Part shown: in pieces, positions 52,198 through 61,416 of the stretch
How positions within the stretch are numbered: the first letter of the stretch is position 1
Layout of the letters: every line of letters begins with the position of its first letter
Assembly: GCF_900114085.1 (NCBI RefSeq)
Contig: NZ_FORU01000006.1
Coordinates: 1-64,000 of the forward strand
Direction of reading: 5' to 3'
DNA from: Myroides guanonis
GTDB taxonomy: Bacteria; Bacteroidota; Bacteroidia; Flavobacteriales; Flavobacteriaceae
DNA: 64,000 nucleotides
Program-made: the position numbers and the translations under genes
The notes under the pieces: model-generated
Databases searched by the model: none
Seen by the model: the letters and a program-made list of their open reading frames with translations, nothing else
What the model was told of the DNA's origin: nothing

Positions 52198-54676
52198 GAA
52201 GTGTTTTTGGTTATTAGTATTGTTTTATTCTACTATCTCGTTTGCAACTGCTCAACGAGATAGTATTTCAATAGACCCTAGGTGGAATTATTGGCATGTG
52301 GATGCGATGGCGCCCAATGGAGATTGGGCGTTTTTATATAAGATTTATACAAATGACAGAAGCAAGAATGAGGCTTTTGCAGTGCATACGGATACTAAAA
52401 AAAGAGTCGATGTAAGCGGGATTTCTCAACCTCAATTTACTTCTAACGACTTTTTAATCGGAACTAGAGCAAAGGAGACTGTTGAGGTAGATCTAAGTAC
52501 TAATATAAAAACTTCCCTAGGTATTTTAAGTCAAAGAGATTGGATAGAAGAAGAGCAAACACTCTGTTATATTGACGAGAAAAAGGAATTGGTATTAAAA
52601 AAATATGCTAAGAATGGGAATGAGGTAGTGTGGTCTAGAAAAGGGGTGACTAAATATTTAGTAAATCCTTTAAAGACCGCGATTCTATACCAAGAAGAAG
52701 ACAGTACTGAACTTTACTTTTTAGATTTAAAAACCCTGAAAGAAAAGAGTTTGTTAGATTTAAAAGAACCTTTAGTTTCTGTGACTTGGAATATTCAGGA
52801 GAATGCAATTGCAACTAGTTTGAAAGAAAATAAGATTCTCTTTGTTGATTTAAAAAAAGAAGAAACGAGAATCATTGAATTGCCAAAATCAGAATCTCCG
52901 ATTGCTGAATTAAACCTCAGTTTTTTTCTTAATAACGATTTGTATATCAGTTATAAGATTTTAAATGCAGAGAAAGACCCTATAGAAAACTATCTAGATA
53001 TTTGGAATGGAAACGACAGAGATTTAAAAAATAAAGTTAGACCAAGGCAAAAGGGAGAGTTGAAAGCATTTGTCTATAAACAATCAAAAACTCAATTAGT
53101 CGAACTACCGAGAAGTGAAAAGCAAGACTATTTGAATATGGGAATACCGAACTATTTATTGGTTTACGAACCCTTGGAACTACAAGACTATTCTCAGGCA
53201 TATGAAAATAAGCGTTATAGAATATTAGATTTAGAGACTTTAAGAGAAAAAGGCGATTTAGCGGTTTCTTATAGTCTAGAATTTAATTTGAGTAGGTCTA
53301 ATAATGGGAAGTACATTATATATTCCAATAAAAACAAATGGGAGGTGTATGATTTTGAAAGTAAAGAACGCTTTGAGATTCCACACAAGAATGAATATAG
53401 CACTCCTATATGGTCTAGTGATTCTAGAAGTATCTATTATCAAGACGAATCTAATCTGTTTGTTTTAGATGTTGTTACTAAGAAAAAAAGACAGCTGACG
53501 AATTTTGTGGGTATTAATCAGATGAGCTATCAGAATAAAATTCAAAATTCAAATAGTTTTTATGCAGATATAACAAAACCTTTGGTGTTTAGTATCCGCA
53601 AACCGAATGAAGATAAGACTTCTTACTATAGTTTATTTAATGACAAGTTAACCAAGATTATTGATATGACTTCAAATAAATTAAACTTGAAGTATATTTC
53701 TAAAGGAATATCTTCTGATAGAAAAACACTGGTTTGGACAGAAGAAAATTACAATCAACCCCACACTGTGAAAGTGTTTCGAAAAGGAAAAGTAAGTACG
53801 CTTTTAGTAGCTGAGGTACCCGAAGAGCTCTACAGCTGGCGAAAACAAAAAGTGATTCATTACAAAGACAAATACGGTGTCGATTTAACGGGGGTGTTGT
53901 GGTATCCAAAAGATTTCAATCCGTCTAAAAAATATCCAATGGTGACTTGGATTTATGATGTAGGACAAGGAAATGATAGATCTTTGTTTGATATCCCTAC
54001 TTTGCTAAATCCACACGGTTTTAATAGGACGTTGTTGAATGAACAAGGTTATTTTGTTTTTCAAGCGGATACCTATGTCTCAGACGAAGGTCCTGGAGTG
54101 TCAGCAGTTGAATGTTTGACCAAAGGAATTGAAAAAATCACTTCTTTAGAACCATCTATAAACAAGACCAAGATAGGCTTGATAGGACATTCTTTTGGAG
54201 GGTATAAAACTAGTTTTGTTTTAGGGAATTCAAAATTATTTGCAGCAGGGGTTAGTGGGTCTGGAATTCATGATTTAGTCAGTTTTAATTACGAATATAA
54301 TTATCATTTACAAAGACCTAATTATTTTAGAGTTGAAGGACCTCAACAAGACTTAAGAGACTCTTTTGGGGAGAATCCAACCAAATATTATAAGAACTCA
54401 CCCATTCACTTTGCTCAAAATTTCGAAACACCAGTTTTGTTGTGGGCAGGAATGGAAGATTACAATGTTCATTGGGAAAATACGCGTCATATGTACATTG
54501 CTTTAAAGCGCTATAAAAAACCGGTGATAGCCCTTTTTTATAAAAAAGAAGGTCATGGAATGTGGGATAATCGAATAGATTTAACGTATCGAGCTTTAGA
54601 TTTTTTTGATTACTATTTGATGGATAAGAAAAATGTAGGATGGATTTCAAAAGGTGTCAATTATGAAAGCTATTAG
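52187..54676 (+). CDS. S9 family (prolyl oligopeptidase-type) peptidase
   Basis: 829 residues with a signal peptide (ending ISFATAQ). A long beta-propeller-like N-terminal part with WSSDSRSIYYQDESNLF-type blades; C-terminal alpha/beta-hydrolase: nucleophile Ser669 in GHSFGG, acid in WAGMEDYNVH, His in KKEGHGMWD. Members cut short peptides, often after Pro or Ala. Coding overlap with susD shows one operon, so peptides taken up by SusC/SusD are probably cleaved by this enzyme in the periplasm. Confidence 0.92.
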   Translation: MDIRKCFWLLVLFYSTISFATAQRDSISIDPRWNYWHVDAMAPNGDWAFLYKIYTNDRSKNEAFAVHTDTKKRVDVSGISQPQFTSNDFLIGTRAKETVEVDLSTNIKTSLGILSQRDWIEEEQTLCYIDEKKELVLKKYAKNGNEVVWSRKGVTKYLVNPLKTAILYQEEDSTELYFLDLKTLKEKSLLDLKEPLVSVTWNIQENAIATSLKENKILFVDLKKEETRIIELPKSESPIAELNLSFFLNNDLYISYKILNAEKDPIENYLDIWNGNDRDLKNKVRPRQKGELKAFVYKQSKTQLVELPRSEKQDYLNMGIPNYLLVYEPLELQDYSQAYENKRYRILDLETLREKGDLAVSYSLEFNLSRSNNGKYIIYSNKNKWEVYDFESKERFEIPHKNEYSTPIWSSDSRSIYYQDESNLFVLDVVTKKKRQLTNFVGINQMSYQNKIQNSNSFYADITKPLVFSIRKPNEDKTSYYSLFNDKLTKIIDMTSNKLNLKYISKGISSDRKTLVWTEENYNQPHTVKVFRKGKVSTLLVAEVPEELYSWRKQKVIHYKDKYGVDLTGVLWYPKDFNPSKKYPMVTWIYDVGQGNDRSLFDIPTLLNPHGFNRTLLNEQGYFVFQADTYVSDEGPGVSAVECLTKGIEKITSLEPSINKTKIGLIGHSFGGYKTSFVLGNSKLFAAGVSGSGIHDLVSFNYEYNYHLQRPNYFRVEGPQQDLRDSFGENPTKYYKNSPIHFAQNFETPVLLWAGMEDYNVHWENTRHMYIALKRYKKPVIALFYKKEGHGMWDNRIDLTYRALDFFDYYLMDKKNVGWISKGVNYESY

Positions 54677-54685
54677 ATAAATTTA

Positions 54686-54718
54686 AAAAAGCAGCCTCAA
54701 AACTTGAGACTGCTTTTA
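54686..54718. terminator. Terminator of the SusC/SusD/S9 operon
   Basis: AAAAGCAG-CCTCAA against TTGAG-A-CTGCTTTT, with flanking A and T tracts, between the S9 peptidase (+) and the small secreted protein (-). Confidence 0.7.
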
Positions 54719-54739
54719 AATGATTAAGTAATAGTATTA

Positions 54740-55099
54740 TTAAATCGTTCTTTCATATAGAGGAAAAATGACTTTCCATTTTAACTCAAGCATATTAAAA
54801 TATCTAGCACCATATAATCTTACTGGAACATCATCTACTTCCCAAAGACATTCTATTTCTGTATTGAAAAGGGTACAATTTGTGGGAAATGGAGCAGATA
54901 ATTGTACTGCATTTCCAGATGCATCTTCATAATAAAATGGGCCTGAATGAACTGGTTGCGTTTGTTGAGGTGCTTCTGCAACAGTTTCAACAATTCCTTT
55001 TACTGGTTCTGCTGGTGGATTGATGTCCATCGCGAATCCACTTCCGATTGTCATAGTGAAAACTCCTAGAGTTACTATGAACTTTTTGATTTTATTCAT
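54740..55099 (-). CDS. Small secreted protein (DUF6520-like)
   Basis: 119 residues with a signal peptide (MNKIKKFIVTLGVFTMTIGSGFA). The start and the Cys pair in FPTNCTLFNTEIECLWE suggest the small DUF6520-type proteins that accompany AraC or T9SS genes in Flavobacteriia; this match is tentative. A Pro/Gln/Glu-rich linker (PAEPVKGIVETVAEAPQQTQP) precedes the Cys-containing end. Function unknown. Confidence 0.65.
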   Translation of the reverse strand: MNKIKKFIVTLGVFTMTIGSGFAMDINPPAEPVKGIVETVAEAPQQTQPVHSGPFYYEDASGNAVQLSAPFPTNCTLFNTEIECLWEVDDVPVRLYGARYFNMLELKWKVIFPLYERTI

Positions 55100-55467
55100 A
55101 ATATAAAAAATTTAATGCTAGGCCTATTACATAAAAAGGAGAGGACTAGCGTTCTCCTCTTAATGGCTGCCTATTCCTGATCTGGGAATAGTTCCATTAG
55201 GCTCGCAACAGTTCTATGCTGTTGGTGTTGAAAGAAGTTGCAATTTGAAGGTTTCTAGAATTTCGTCTTAATGCTCCGTTCTTTCAAAAGCTTTAAACAA
55301 CTATAATTCTCAGAAAACGCTAATCTCATATGCTTTTGGATCTCTATCCTTTGCTATTAATTGTAGTAAATAGGTTTTCGATTTTCTAGTGTTTTACAGA
55401 TTGATTGATGCTAATCAATTAATCTGTAACTATTTGATAGGGTAAAATTAGAATGTGTTTTTTGATT
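55100..55467. other. Gene-free region
   Basis: No gene. Contains an inverted repeat ACAGATTGATTGAT-GC-TAATCAATTAATCTGT (approx. 55395-55428) and a loose hairpin around 55138-55160 (GGAGAGGACTAGCGTTCTCCTC). These may belong to the control of the small secreted protein, whose promoter must lie here. Confidence 0.35.
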
Positions 55468-55551
55468 ATTTACTTGATGCAAGTTGCTATTTACTTGATA
55501 CAGAGGTCTATTTGCTTGATGCAACTGTCCTTTTACTTGATGGTACTTTAA
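55468..55551. repeat. Four 21-bp tandem repeats
   Basis: The core ATTTACTTGAT (with ATTTGCTTGAT and TTTTACTTGAT variants) starts at 55468, 55489, 55510 and 55531, exactly 21 bp apart. It lies between the AraC-type gene (ends 55624) and the small secreted protein (starts 55099). Two-helical-turn spacing suggests a cooperative regulator binding site. Confidence 0.7.
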
Positions 55552-55578
55552 AAAAGAGTTACTATTTTTAAAAAAAAG

Positions 55579-55622
55579 TAAAAATGCCCCAAACCTGTTA
55601 GACATTGTTTGGGGCATTTTTT
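55579..55622 (-). terminator. Terminator after the AraC-type gene
   Basis: AAAAATGCCCCAAA / TTTGGGGCATTTTT, 14-bp perfect stem, ending against the AraC stop on the minus strand. Confidence 0.8.
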
Positions 55623-55623
55623 A

Positions 55624-56484
55624 TTATAGAAAGTTCTTTTGTTTTTGTACTTCGCTTGGACTCTTTCCAAAGTGGTTTTTAAAGGCAACATAGAATGTAT
55701 TGGGGTTTTTATATCCTATAAATCGCGAAATTTCTTCGGATTGTAGATCCGTAAAGATGCGTAAGTGTAATCCTTCCAAGAGTTTTTTGTGGGTTAGGTA
55801 TTGATCGACAGTTTTCTTTGAAAAGTTTTTTAAGAGGGAATAGATTTCGTCTCCGATTATTTTTAATACGTAGTTTTCTCCTCTTAAGAATTCAAAGCCG
55901 TTTTCTTCTTCTTTTTTGTTTTCTTCTTCTTTTTTGATTTGTAGCAGCTCGTATTTTTTTAAGCTGTTAAGCTTGTAATACTCTAACTGACTGTCGTAGG
56001 AATAGGTTTCTGGAAAATTGAAGTTGTAGATAAATACGCGGTGCGACGAATTTTCGGAGTCGTAGATATAGCATCCTAAAATGCCCATTACGCGGTTGTT
56101 TTCTAATTCGATCAGGTCTTGGAAAGGGGTATAGGCATTGGTGGCTTTAGACCAATTGGGAGCGCTTTCTTTTGTTTTCTTGAGAGCTTTGTGCAGATAG
56201 TGATTGTCATCGGGTGGTTTGCCACAGACTATTTCGATTTCTTTGTTTTGAACTTTCAAACAGAAAAATTCATTGTGGATTTGAATACTCTGTATGTCGA
56301 ATGACCTATAGACTGGACCGTATAATTGAGTGTCAATCATAAAGCTTATAAAGGAACTTGCATTGGACGTCAATAAATGTAATGCCGAAAAAAGATATTC
56401 TTTTGGTATGCTCTGTCGATTAACATAGGTTTCCCAAAACGTATATATCGTGTCTCTTAAATATTCGTATAGTTTGGTTTTCAT
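55624..56484 (-). CDS. AraC-type helix-turn-helix regulator
   Basis: 286 residues. The C-terminal ~85 residues match the AraC DNA-binding domain (SEEISRFIGYKNPNTFYVAFKNHFGKSPSEVQ). The N-terminal 200 residues have no evident sensor family; a Glu/Lys-rich stretch EEENKKEEEN separates the halves. It probably acts on nearby genes; the 21-bp repeats at 55468 are adjacent. Target not proven. Confidence 0.85.
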   Translation of the reverse strand: MKTKLYEYLRDTIYTFWETYVNRQSIPKEYLFSALHLLTSNASSFISFMIDTQLYGPVYRSFDIQSIQIHNEFFCLKVQNKEIEIVCGKPPDDNHYLHKALKKTKESAPNWSKATNAYTPFQDLIELENNRVMGILGCYIYDSENSSHRVFIYNFNFPETYSYDSQLEYYKLNSLKKYELLQIKKEEENKKEEENGFEFLRGENYVLKIIGDEIYSLLKNFSKKTVDQYLTHKKLLEGLHLRIFTDLQSEEISRFIGYKNPNTFYVAFKNHFGKSPSEVQKQKNFL

Positions 56485-56728
56485 AGGGCTTTCTCAATTC
56501 TTATTTTATTTTTATAGTCTTATGAATAGGTCTCTATTTTTAGAGTATTGAATTTAATAAAAATATTTAACATAAAAAATGACAATTGTTGTATTTTGAA
56601 TTTATTTTTGAGGTTTTATTGATTTTAATGAATTTTTACCGCTGAACATAGGGTTTTTATTGACCTTGTTCTTTTTAGTGGCGGTTTGGTGGAAAATGAC
56701 TATTTTTCACGTTTAATTCAATTTCTTA

Positions 56729-57706
56729 ATGAACATTAGTGTAGTTCCCTATACCTCGAATGATTTTAACCGATGGAATGACTTTATACAGCTTTCTAAA
56801 AACGCTACGTTTTTGTTTAGACGAGAGTTTATGGCTTATCATCAAGACAGGTTTGTGGATGCTTCTTTAATGTTGTTTAAGAACAAGAAGCTAGTGGCGG
56901 TTCTGCCTGCAAATGTGGTGGGAGATTTAATCGTTTCTCATGGGGGACTCACCTATGGTGGGCTGTTGTGTTTGAAGGAAATTAAGATGAAGGAATACCT
57001 AGCTTATTGGGCCGCGATTTTAAAACATCTGAATGGAATTGGAATAGAGAGAATACAGTTGAAAGAGCTGCCGAGAATGTATAACCGATTTTGTTCAGAG
57101 GAGTTGGATTATATGGTGTTCTTAACGCAGGGTACTTGTTTTAGAACAGATGTGCTTTCGGTTATTGAACAGAGCAATAAACTGCCAGTTTCAAAAAAGA
57201 GAATGGTCTCTATTGAAAAAGGGTTTTCAATGGGGTTCTATGTGGAGGAGGAACAATCTTTCAAAAGCTTTTGGAGAGATGTATTGATACCTAATTTGAA
57301 AGAGAAACACGGGGTTTCTCCGGTTCATTCTTTGGAGGAAATAGAAAAATTACACGGGCTGTTTCCAAAGGAAATTAGACAGTTTAACCTTTATAATAAT
57401 GAAAATATGCTCATTGCGGGAGTTACCGTTTTTGAAACGGATTTAGTTGCTCATGTGCAATATATATCGGGTTTAAAGAGTTGGAATGACATGGGGGCTG
57501 TAGATTGGTTGCATCACTATCTCATAGAGGTGGTGTTTAAGGAAAAGCCGTATTTTGATTTTGGAAGTAGCAATGAAGTGGGGGGACGTAAGTTGAACGA
57601 TGGATTGTTGTTTTGGAAGGAGAGTTTTGGTGCGCGTACGATGGTTCAGAATTTTTATGAAATAGAAACAAAACAATACAAACAATTACAAGAGGTATGG
57701 AACTGA
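56729..57706 (+). CDS. FemAB/GNAT-like acyltransferase of the polysaccharide locus
   Basis: 325 residues of two GNAT-type lobes: [66 protein letters not shown], ending in [27 protein letters not shown]. This pattern is shared by FemAB-like proteins in Bacteroidota O-antigen clusters. It transfers an acyl or aminoacyl group; here most likely to the sugar amine made by the aminotransferase downstream, as FdtC does in Fuc3NAc pathways (inferred). Its end overlaps the aminotransferase start by 10 bp. Confidence 0.75.
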   Translation: MNISVVPYTSNDFNRWNDFIQLSKNATFLFRREFMAYHQDRFVDASLMLFKNKKLVAVLPANVVGDLIVSHGGLTYGGLLCLKEIKMKEYLAYWAAILKHLNGIGIERIQLKELPRMYNRFCSEELDYMVFLTQGTCFRTDVLSVIEQSNKLPVSKKRMVSIEKGFSMGFYVEEEQSFKSFWRDVLIPNLKEKHGVSPVHSLEEIEKLHGLFPKEIRQFNLYNNENMLIAGVTVFETDLVAHVQYISGLKSWNDMGAVDWLHHYLIEVVFKEKPYFDFGSSNEVGGRKLNDGLLFWKESFGARTMVQNFYEIETKQYKQLQEVWN

Positions 57707-58800
57707 TTCATTTTTTGGATTTAAAAGCGCTGAATGCACCTTATGAACAGGAGTTCTTAGCAAAAACGCAATCGGTTTTGAACGAGGGTTGGTATATTCT
57801 AGGAGAAGAGGTCCTTACATTTGAAACGGACTTTGCTGCTTATTGTGGTGTGTCTCATTGTGTGGGTGTTGGAAATGGATTAGATGCGCTTCAGCTAATT
57901 TTTAAGGCGTATATGCAATTGGGAAAATTGCAATTGGGTGATGTGGTTATAGTGCCGGCTAATACCTATATAGCAAGTATATTGGCTTTGATTAATGTAG
58001 GGTTAAAACCGCTTTTGGTCGATCCTGATTTGGATACATACAACTTAAAGATTGGAGCTGTTGAGCGTGCTTATCACGGTCAAGTAAAAGCTATTTTAAT
58101 GGTTCATTTATATGGACAAATTTCGGATGTGAACGAAATTAAGGAGTTTGCAAAAACTCATAATTTATTGTTGATTGAAGATGCCGCTCAGGCTCATGGA
58201 GCTAGTTACAAAGGAAAAAAAGCTGGGGCTATTGGTGATGCTGCGGGTTTTAGCTTTTATCCTGGTAAAAACTTAGGTTGCTTAGGTGATGGGGGTGCTA
58301 TCACTACTCATGACGCTCATTTGGCTGGTGTTTTACGAGCTATGCGCAATTATGGTTCTCATATTCGATATCAAAATATTTATCTGGGTGTGAATTCTAG
58401 ATTGGATGAAATCCAAGCTGCTTTCTTGAATGTAAAACTTCCACATCTAGATGCGGAAAATGCGAAGAGAAGCAAAATTGCGTATCGATATCTTACAGAG
58501 ATTGAGAATCACAAAGTGTTGTTGCCGAAAATTGAAGATAGAAAGGCACATAGTTATCACTTATTTGTGGTGCGTGTTGCTGACAGAATGAGGTTTCAAA
58601 AATATTTACAGGATAATATGATTGAAACGTCTATTCACTATATCACACCTCCTCATAAGCAAAAAGCCTTAGCGACGTTTAATGATTGGGATTTACCTGT
58701 AACAGAATTAATACATCAAGAGGTGTTGAGTCTTCCTTTAAATTCTTCTCTAACTGAGGAACAGCAGCGTTATATTATTGAAGTGGTTAATTCTTATTAG
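57697..58800 (+). CDS. DegT/DnrJ/EryC1/StrS sugar aminotransferase (FdtB-like)
   Basis: 367 residues, PLP fold type I. PLP-binding Lys191 in [17 protein letters not shown], conserved Asp162 in [11 protein letters not shown]-terminal SYHLFVVRV and YITPPHKQ. It aminates an NDP-keto sugar, and together with the FdtA/QdtA-like isomerase in the same operon the product would be a 3-amino-3,6-dideoxyhexose. Overlaps both neighbours, showing one operon. Confidence 0.92.
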   Translation: MELIHFLDLKALNAPYEQEFLAKTQSVLNEGWYILGEEVLTFETDFAAYCGVSHCVGVGNGLDALQLIFKAYMQLGKLQLGDVVIVPANTYIASILALINVGLKPLLVDPDLDTYNLKIGAVERAYHGQVKAILMVHLYGQISDVNEIKEFAKTHNLLLIEDAAQAHGASYKGKKAGAIGDAAGFSFYPGKNLGCLGDGGAITTHDAHLAGVLRAMRNYGSHIRYQNIYLGVNSRLDEIQAAFLNVKLPHLDAENAKRSKIAYRYLTEIENHKVLLPKIEDRKAHSYHLFVVRVADRMRFQKYLQDNMIETSIHYITPPHKQKALATFNDWDLPVTELIHQEVLSLPLNSSLTEEQQRYIIEVVNSY

Positions 58801-58801
58801 T

Positions 58802-60073
58802 TTGCTTTCATTTAAAAATATAGTTAAGAGTACACTTTTTAAAGTGGGGATGTTGAATAATATATCCTTGCTCATTCGCCTTTTTACCGGTGTGATAAGC
58901 GCAAAGATGATTGCTGTTTTTGTAGGGCCAGCGGGTATGGCTTTTCTCGGAAATTTTAGAAATTTTTCTGCTTCTCTAGAGGCGATAACAACTATGGGGT
59001 TTAACCAAGGGGTTGTAAAATACGTAGCAGAAAATAAGAATGACCAACAGAAGTTGGCTAAGGCTACTTCAACCATTTTTATTTTTATGCTGGGAGTGGT
59101 TCTCCTAGTGGCTATAGCGCTATTGATTTTTAGATCGTATTTGAATCGTTACGTCTTTGGTGGTGGTTTCTCGTTTGAATTTCTTTTTGTTGTTCTTGCT
59201 TTTGCCTTTCCTCTGCAAGTATTGAATGGTTTTTTCTTAGCGGTCATAAATGGTTTGGAGCGCTATAGAACGGTGATTCAAGTCAATATTATTGGTAATG
59301 TATTGGGTTTTTTACTAACAATTGTCTGTTTGTATTTTTGGCAGCTTAACGGGGCATTATTAGCTTTGATTATTGCGCCTGCTTTAACGGGAATTTGTTC
59401 TTATGGTTGGGTAAGAAGGGATTTGGTAGTCGAGTTGCAGTATTGGGATTCCTCTTTTCTGAAATCGTTGTTTTCTTATTCCGCTATGGCTGTGTTTTCT
59501 GCTGTATTGTCTCCTCTTACATTCTTTTATATTCGAACTCATTTAATGAAGACACAAGGGGTATTAGAAGCGGGGTATTGGGAAGCATTGTTGCGCATAT
59601 CTGGTTTTTATATGCTTTTTGTAATCACTTTTGTGTCGGTCTATTTTTTGCCTAAACTTTCTATTGCAGATTCTAGCAAATCGATTCGAAAGTTGATTGT
59701 GGAATATCTCACAAGGGTCTTGCCTTTATTTGCATTGGGATTAGTGTTGTTCTACTTTCTTAGATCGTGGCTTATTGAGCTGTTGCTTGATAGGAGTTTT
59801 TTACCTTTAATTGATATGATTCAATGGCAGCTAATAGGTGATTTTTTAAAGGCATTTTCTATGATTTATGGCATTTTATTTTATGCCAAAAAGTTAGTGA
59901 TTCCCTTTATGATAACGGAGGCTTTATCGTATGTTGTGTTTTATGTGAGTAGCTTGTTCTTAACCGAGAGCTACGGTGTTGTTGGTGTTCCAATGGCGCA
60001 CTGTATTACCTATTTGCTCTATTCTGCAACGCTACTGCTATATTTTACTGTATATTTGAAAAAAATGAATTAG
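58802..60073 (+). CDS. wzx: O-antigen/polysaccharide flippase (Wzx-like)
   Basis: 423 residues if started at TTG 58802, two bases after the DegT stop; another TTG at 58778 overlaps the aminotransferase, and the first ATG (58850) would cut into the first helix. About 12 transmembrane helices, with the Wzx/MATE-like start LFKVGMLNNISLLIRLFTGVISAKMIAVFVGP. It flips the undecaprenyl-linked repeat unit across the inner membrane. Symbol given for the function class. Confidence 0.88.
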   Translation: MLSFKNIVKSTLFKVGMLNNISLLIRLFTGVISAKMIAVFVGPAGMAFLGNFRNFSASLEAITTMGFNQGVVKYVAENKNDQQKLAKATSTIFIFMLGVVLLVAIALLIFRSYLNRYVFGGGFSFEFLFVVLAFAFPLQVLNGFFLAVINGLERYRTVIQVNIIGNVLGFLLTIVCLYFWQLNGALLALIIAPALTGICSYGWVRRDLVVELQYWDSSFLKSLFSYSAMAVFSAVLSPLTFFYIRTHLMKTQGVLEAGYWEALLRISGFYMLFVITFVSVYFLPKLSIADSSKSIRKLIVEYLTRVLPLFALGLVLFYFLRSWLIELLLDRSFLPLIDMIQWQLIGDFLKAFSMIYGILFYAKKLVIPFMITEALSYVVFYVSSLFLTESYGVVGVPMAHCITYLLYSATLLLYFTVYLKKMN

Positions 60074-60085
60074 AGGTTTACGAGT

Positions 60086-60481
60086 ATGAATTGCAAGTTG
60101 ATTGAGCTTCCAAAAATTGAAGACCCAAGAGGGAATTTATCTGTGATTGAAGGGGATGTTCTTCCTTTTTCTATGAAAAGGGTTTATTATTTGTATGATG
60201 TCCCTTCTGGAGCAGAGCGTGGCGGACATGCTCATATTGCTCAAGAAGCTTTTTTAATTGCGCTTTCGGGTAGTTTTGATGTGGTTTTACATGATGGGAG
60301 AGAGGAACAAACGATTTTACTTAATAAACCCAATGTCGGTTTGTTAATCAATCCTGGCACTTGGCGAGAATTGAAAAATTTTTCTTCGGGGGCTATTTGT
60401 TTAGTAGTGTCTCCAGCAGTGTTTGAGGAAGCTGATTATATTCGAGAGTTTGATTTGTTCTTGGAGCGATACGGTGTCTAA
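60086..60481 (+). CDS. fdtA: FdtA/QdtA-like sugar 3,4-ketoisomerase
   Basis: 131 residues of a single cupin fold: DPRGNLSVIEGDVLPFSMKRVYYLYDVPSGAERGGHAH (the HAH and RG residues are typical of the family), then SGSFDVVLHDG and NPGTWRELKNFS. It converts dTDP-4-keto-6-deoxyglucose to the 3-keto form before amination. FdtA and QdtA give different C4 epimers, and the sequence alone does not say which. Symbol is therefore tentative. Confidence 0.85.
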   Translation: MNCKLIELPKIEDPRGNLSVIEGDVLPFSMKRVYYLYDVPSGAERGGHAHIAQEAFLIALSGSFDVVLHDGREEQTILLNKPNVGLLINPGTWRELKNFSSGAICLVVSPAVFEEADYIREFDLFLERYGV

Positions 60482-60490
60482 TCTTTTCTT

Positions 60491-61381
60491 TTAGAACTTT
60501 CTGCTTTGCAGTTTTATTTTAAACCAAGCGTGTTTGGCAAAGTGAACATAATCTTTTCTCTTTAGCGTTTGTGTTAGTTCGTAATGAACGCGTTTTAGCA
60601 AAGCCTGGTCTTCTTCTTTGTTTTGGTTGAGCTGAAAGGCTTTTTGAAATATTTTAAATGTAGAGGCAGTCATTTTTATCGAAAATTGCTTTCGCTTTGA
60701 AAAACTACTTCCCAATGAGTTTGATAGTATGCGTTTTTTTACCCATATTTTATCTTCATAATAGACTTTATAGTTTCTTGAAGCTCGTATCCAATAGTCT
60801 AAATCTTCATATGCCAAGCTTTCGTCATAACCTTGGAGATTTTCAAATATTTTTTTGTTAATCATAGCGCTGACAGAACACATACAGACCCCACCTTTTA
60901 ATAGACGTTTATAGATATCTCCAAAAGGAGGTGACACAATGGTTTGGTTATTTTCATTTACTGGAAAATAGTGAGATACAAAAACTCCTTTCTCATCTAT
61001 GTTTTGAGCATTTCCATAAACGATAGCGGTTTGTTCTAGGTCGTGTTTTGAAAAAGAGTGCAGTTGTTCCGTTATAGCGTTCGGGAGTAATAAGTCGTCA
61101 CAAGAAAGGTCTATTAAAAAGCTTCCTTTTGAATGTGAAACGGCTTTGTTAAAGCTTTTGGTATTCCCCAAATTCTCAGTGTTCTTAATAAATAATACTT
61201 CTGGGTTTTTTATTAACCATTGTTCAATTACTTTTACGGAGTTGTCAGTACTAAAGTCGTCAACGATAATTAATTCTGTATTTTTATACGTTTGTGAACA
61301 TACGGATTGAAGAGTTTCAATAACGAATGCTTCGTGATTGTAACAAATACAAATAACGGTTACTAAAGGTTGGGAGACCAT
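60491..61381 (-). CDS. Glycosyltransferase family 2
   Basis: 296 residues, GT-A fold. VTVICICYNHEAFVIETLQSVCSQTYKNTELIIVDDFSTDNS is the nucleotide-binding start; the DxD-like DLSCDD (metal) follows near residue 110. The C-terminal part is basic and may lie on the membrane. It adds one sugar to the lipid-linked unit. It is on the opposite strand from its neighbours, so it has its own promoter or is a later insertion in the locus. Confidence 0.9.
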   Translation of the reverse strand: MVSQPLVTVICICYNHEAFVIETLQSVCSQTYKNTELIIVDDFSTDNSVKVIEQWLIKNPEVLFIKNTENLGNTKSFNKAVSHSKGSFLIDLSCDDLLLPNAITEQLHSFSKHDLEQTAIVYGNAQNIDEKGVFVSHYFPVNENNQTIVSPPFGDIYKRLLKGGVCMCSVSAMINKKIFENLQGYDESLAYEDLDYWIRASRNYKVYYEDKIWVKKRILSNSLGSSFSKRKQFSIKMTASTFKIFQKAFQLNQNKEEDQALLKRVHYELTQTLKRKDYVHFAKHAWFKIKLQSRKF

Positions 61382-61416
61382 GAAAACTGAGTTTAATCAA
61401 ATGTAGATAAAACTAT

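Noticed and set aside
55468..55551. CRISPR array
   Set aside because: The repeat core is only 11 bp with 10-bp spacers, there are four units, and no cas genes are nearby.
55411..55617. 68-residue minus-strand frame with heptad-like repeats
   Set aside because: It reads through the AraC terminator and the 21-bp DNA repeats; the peptide repeats follow from the DNA period of 21.
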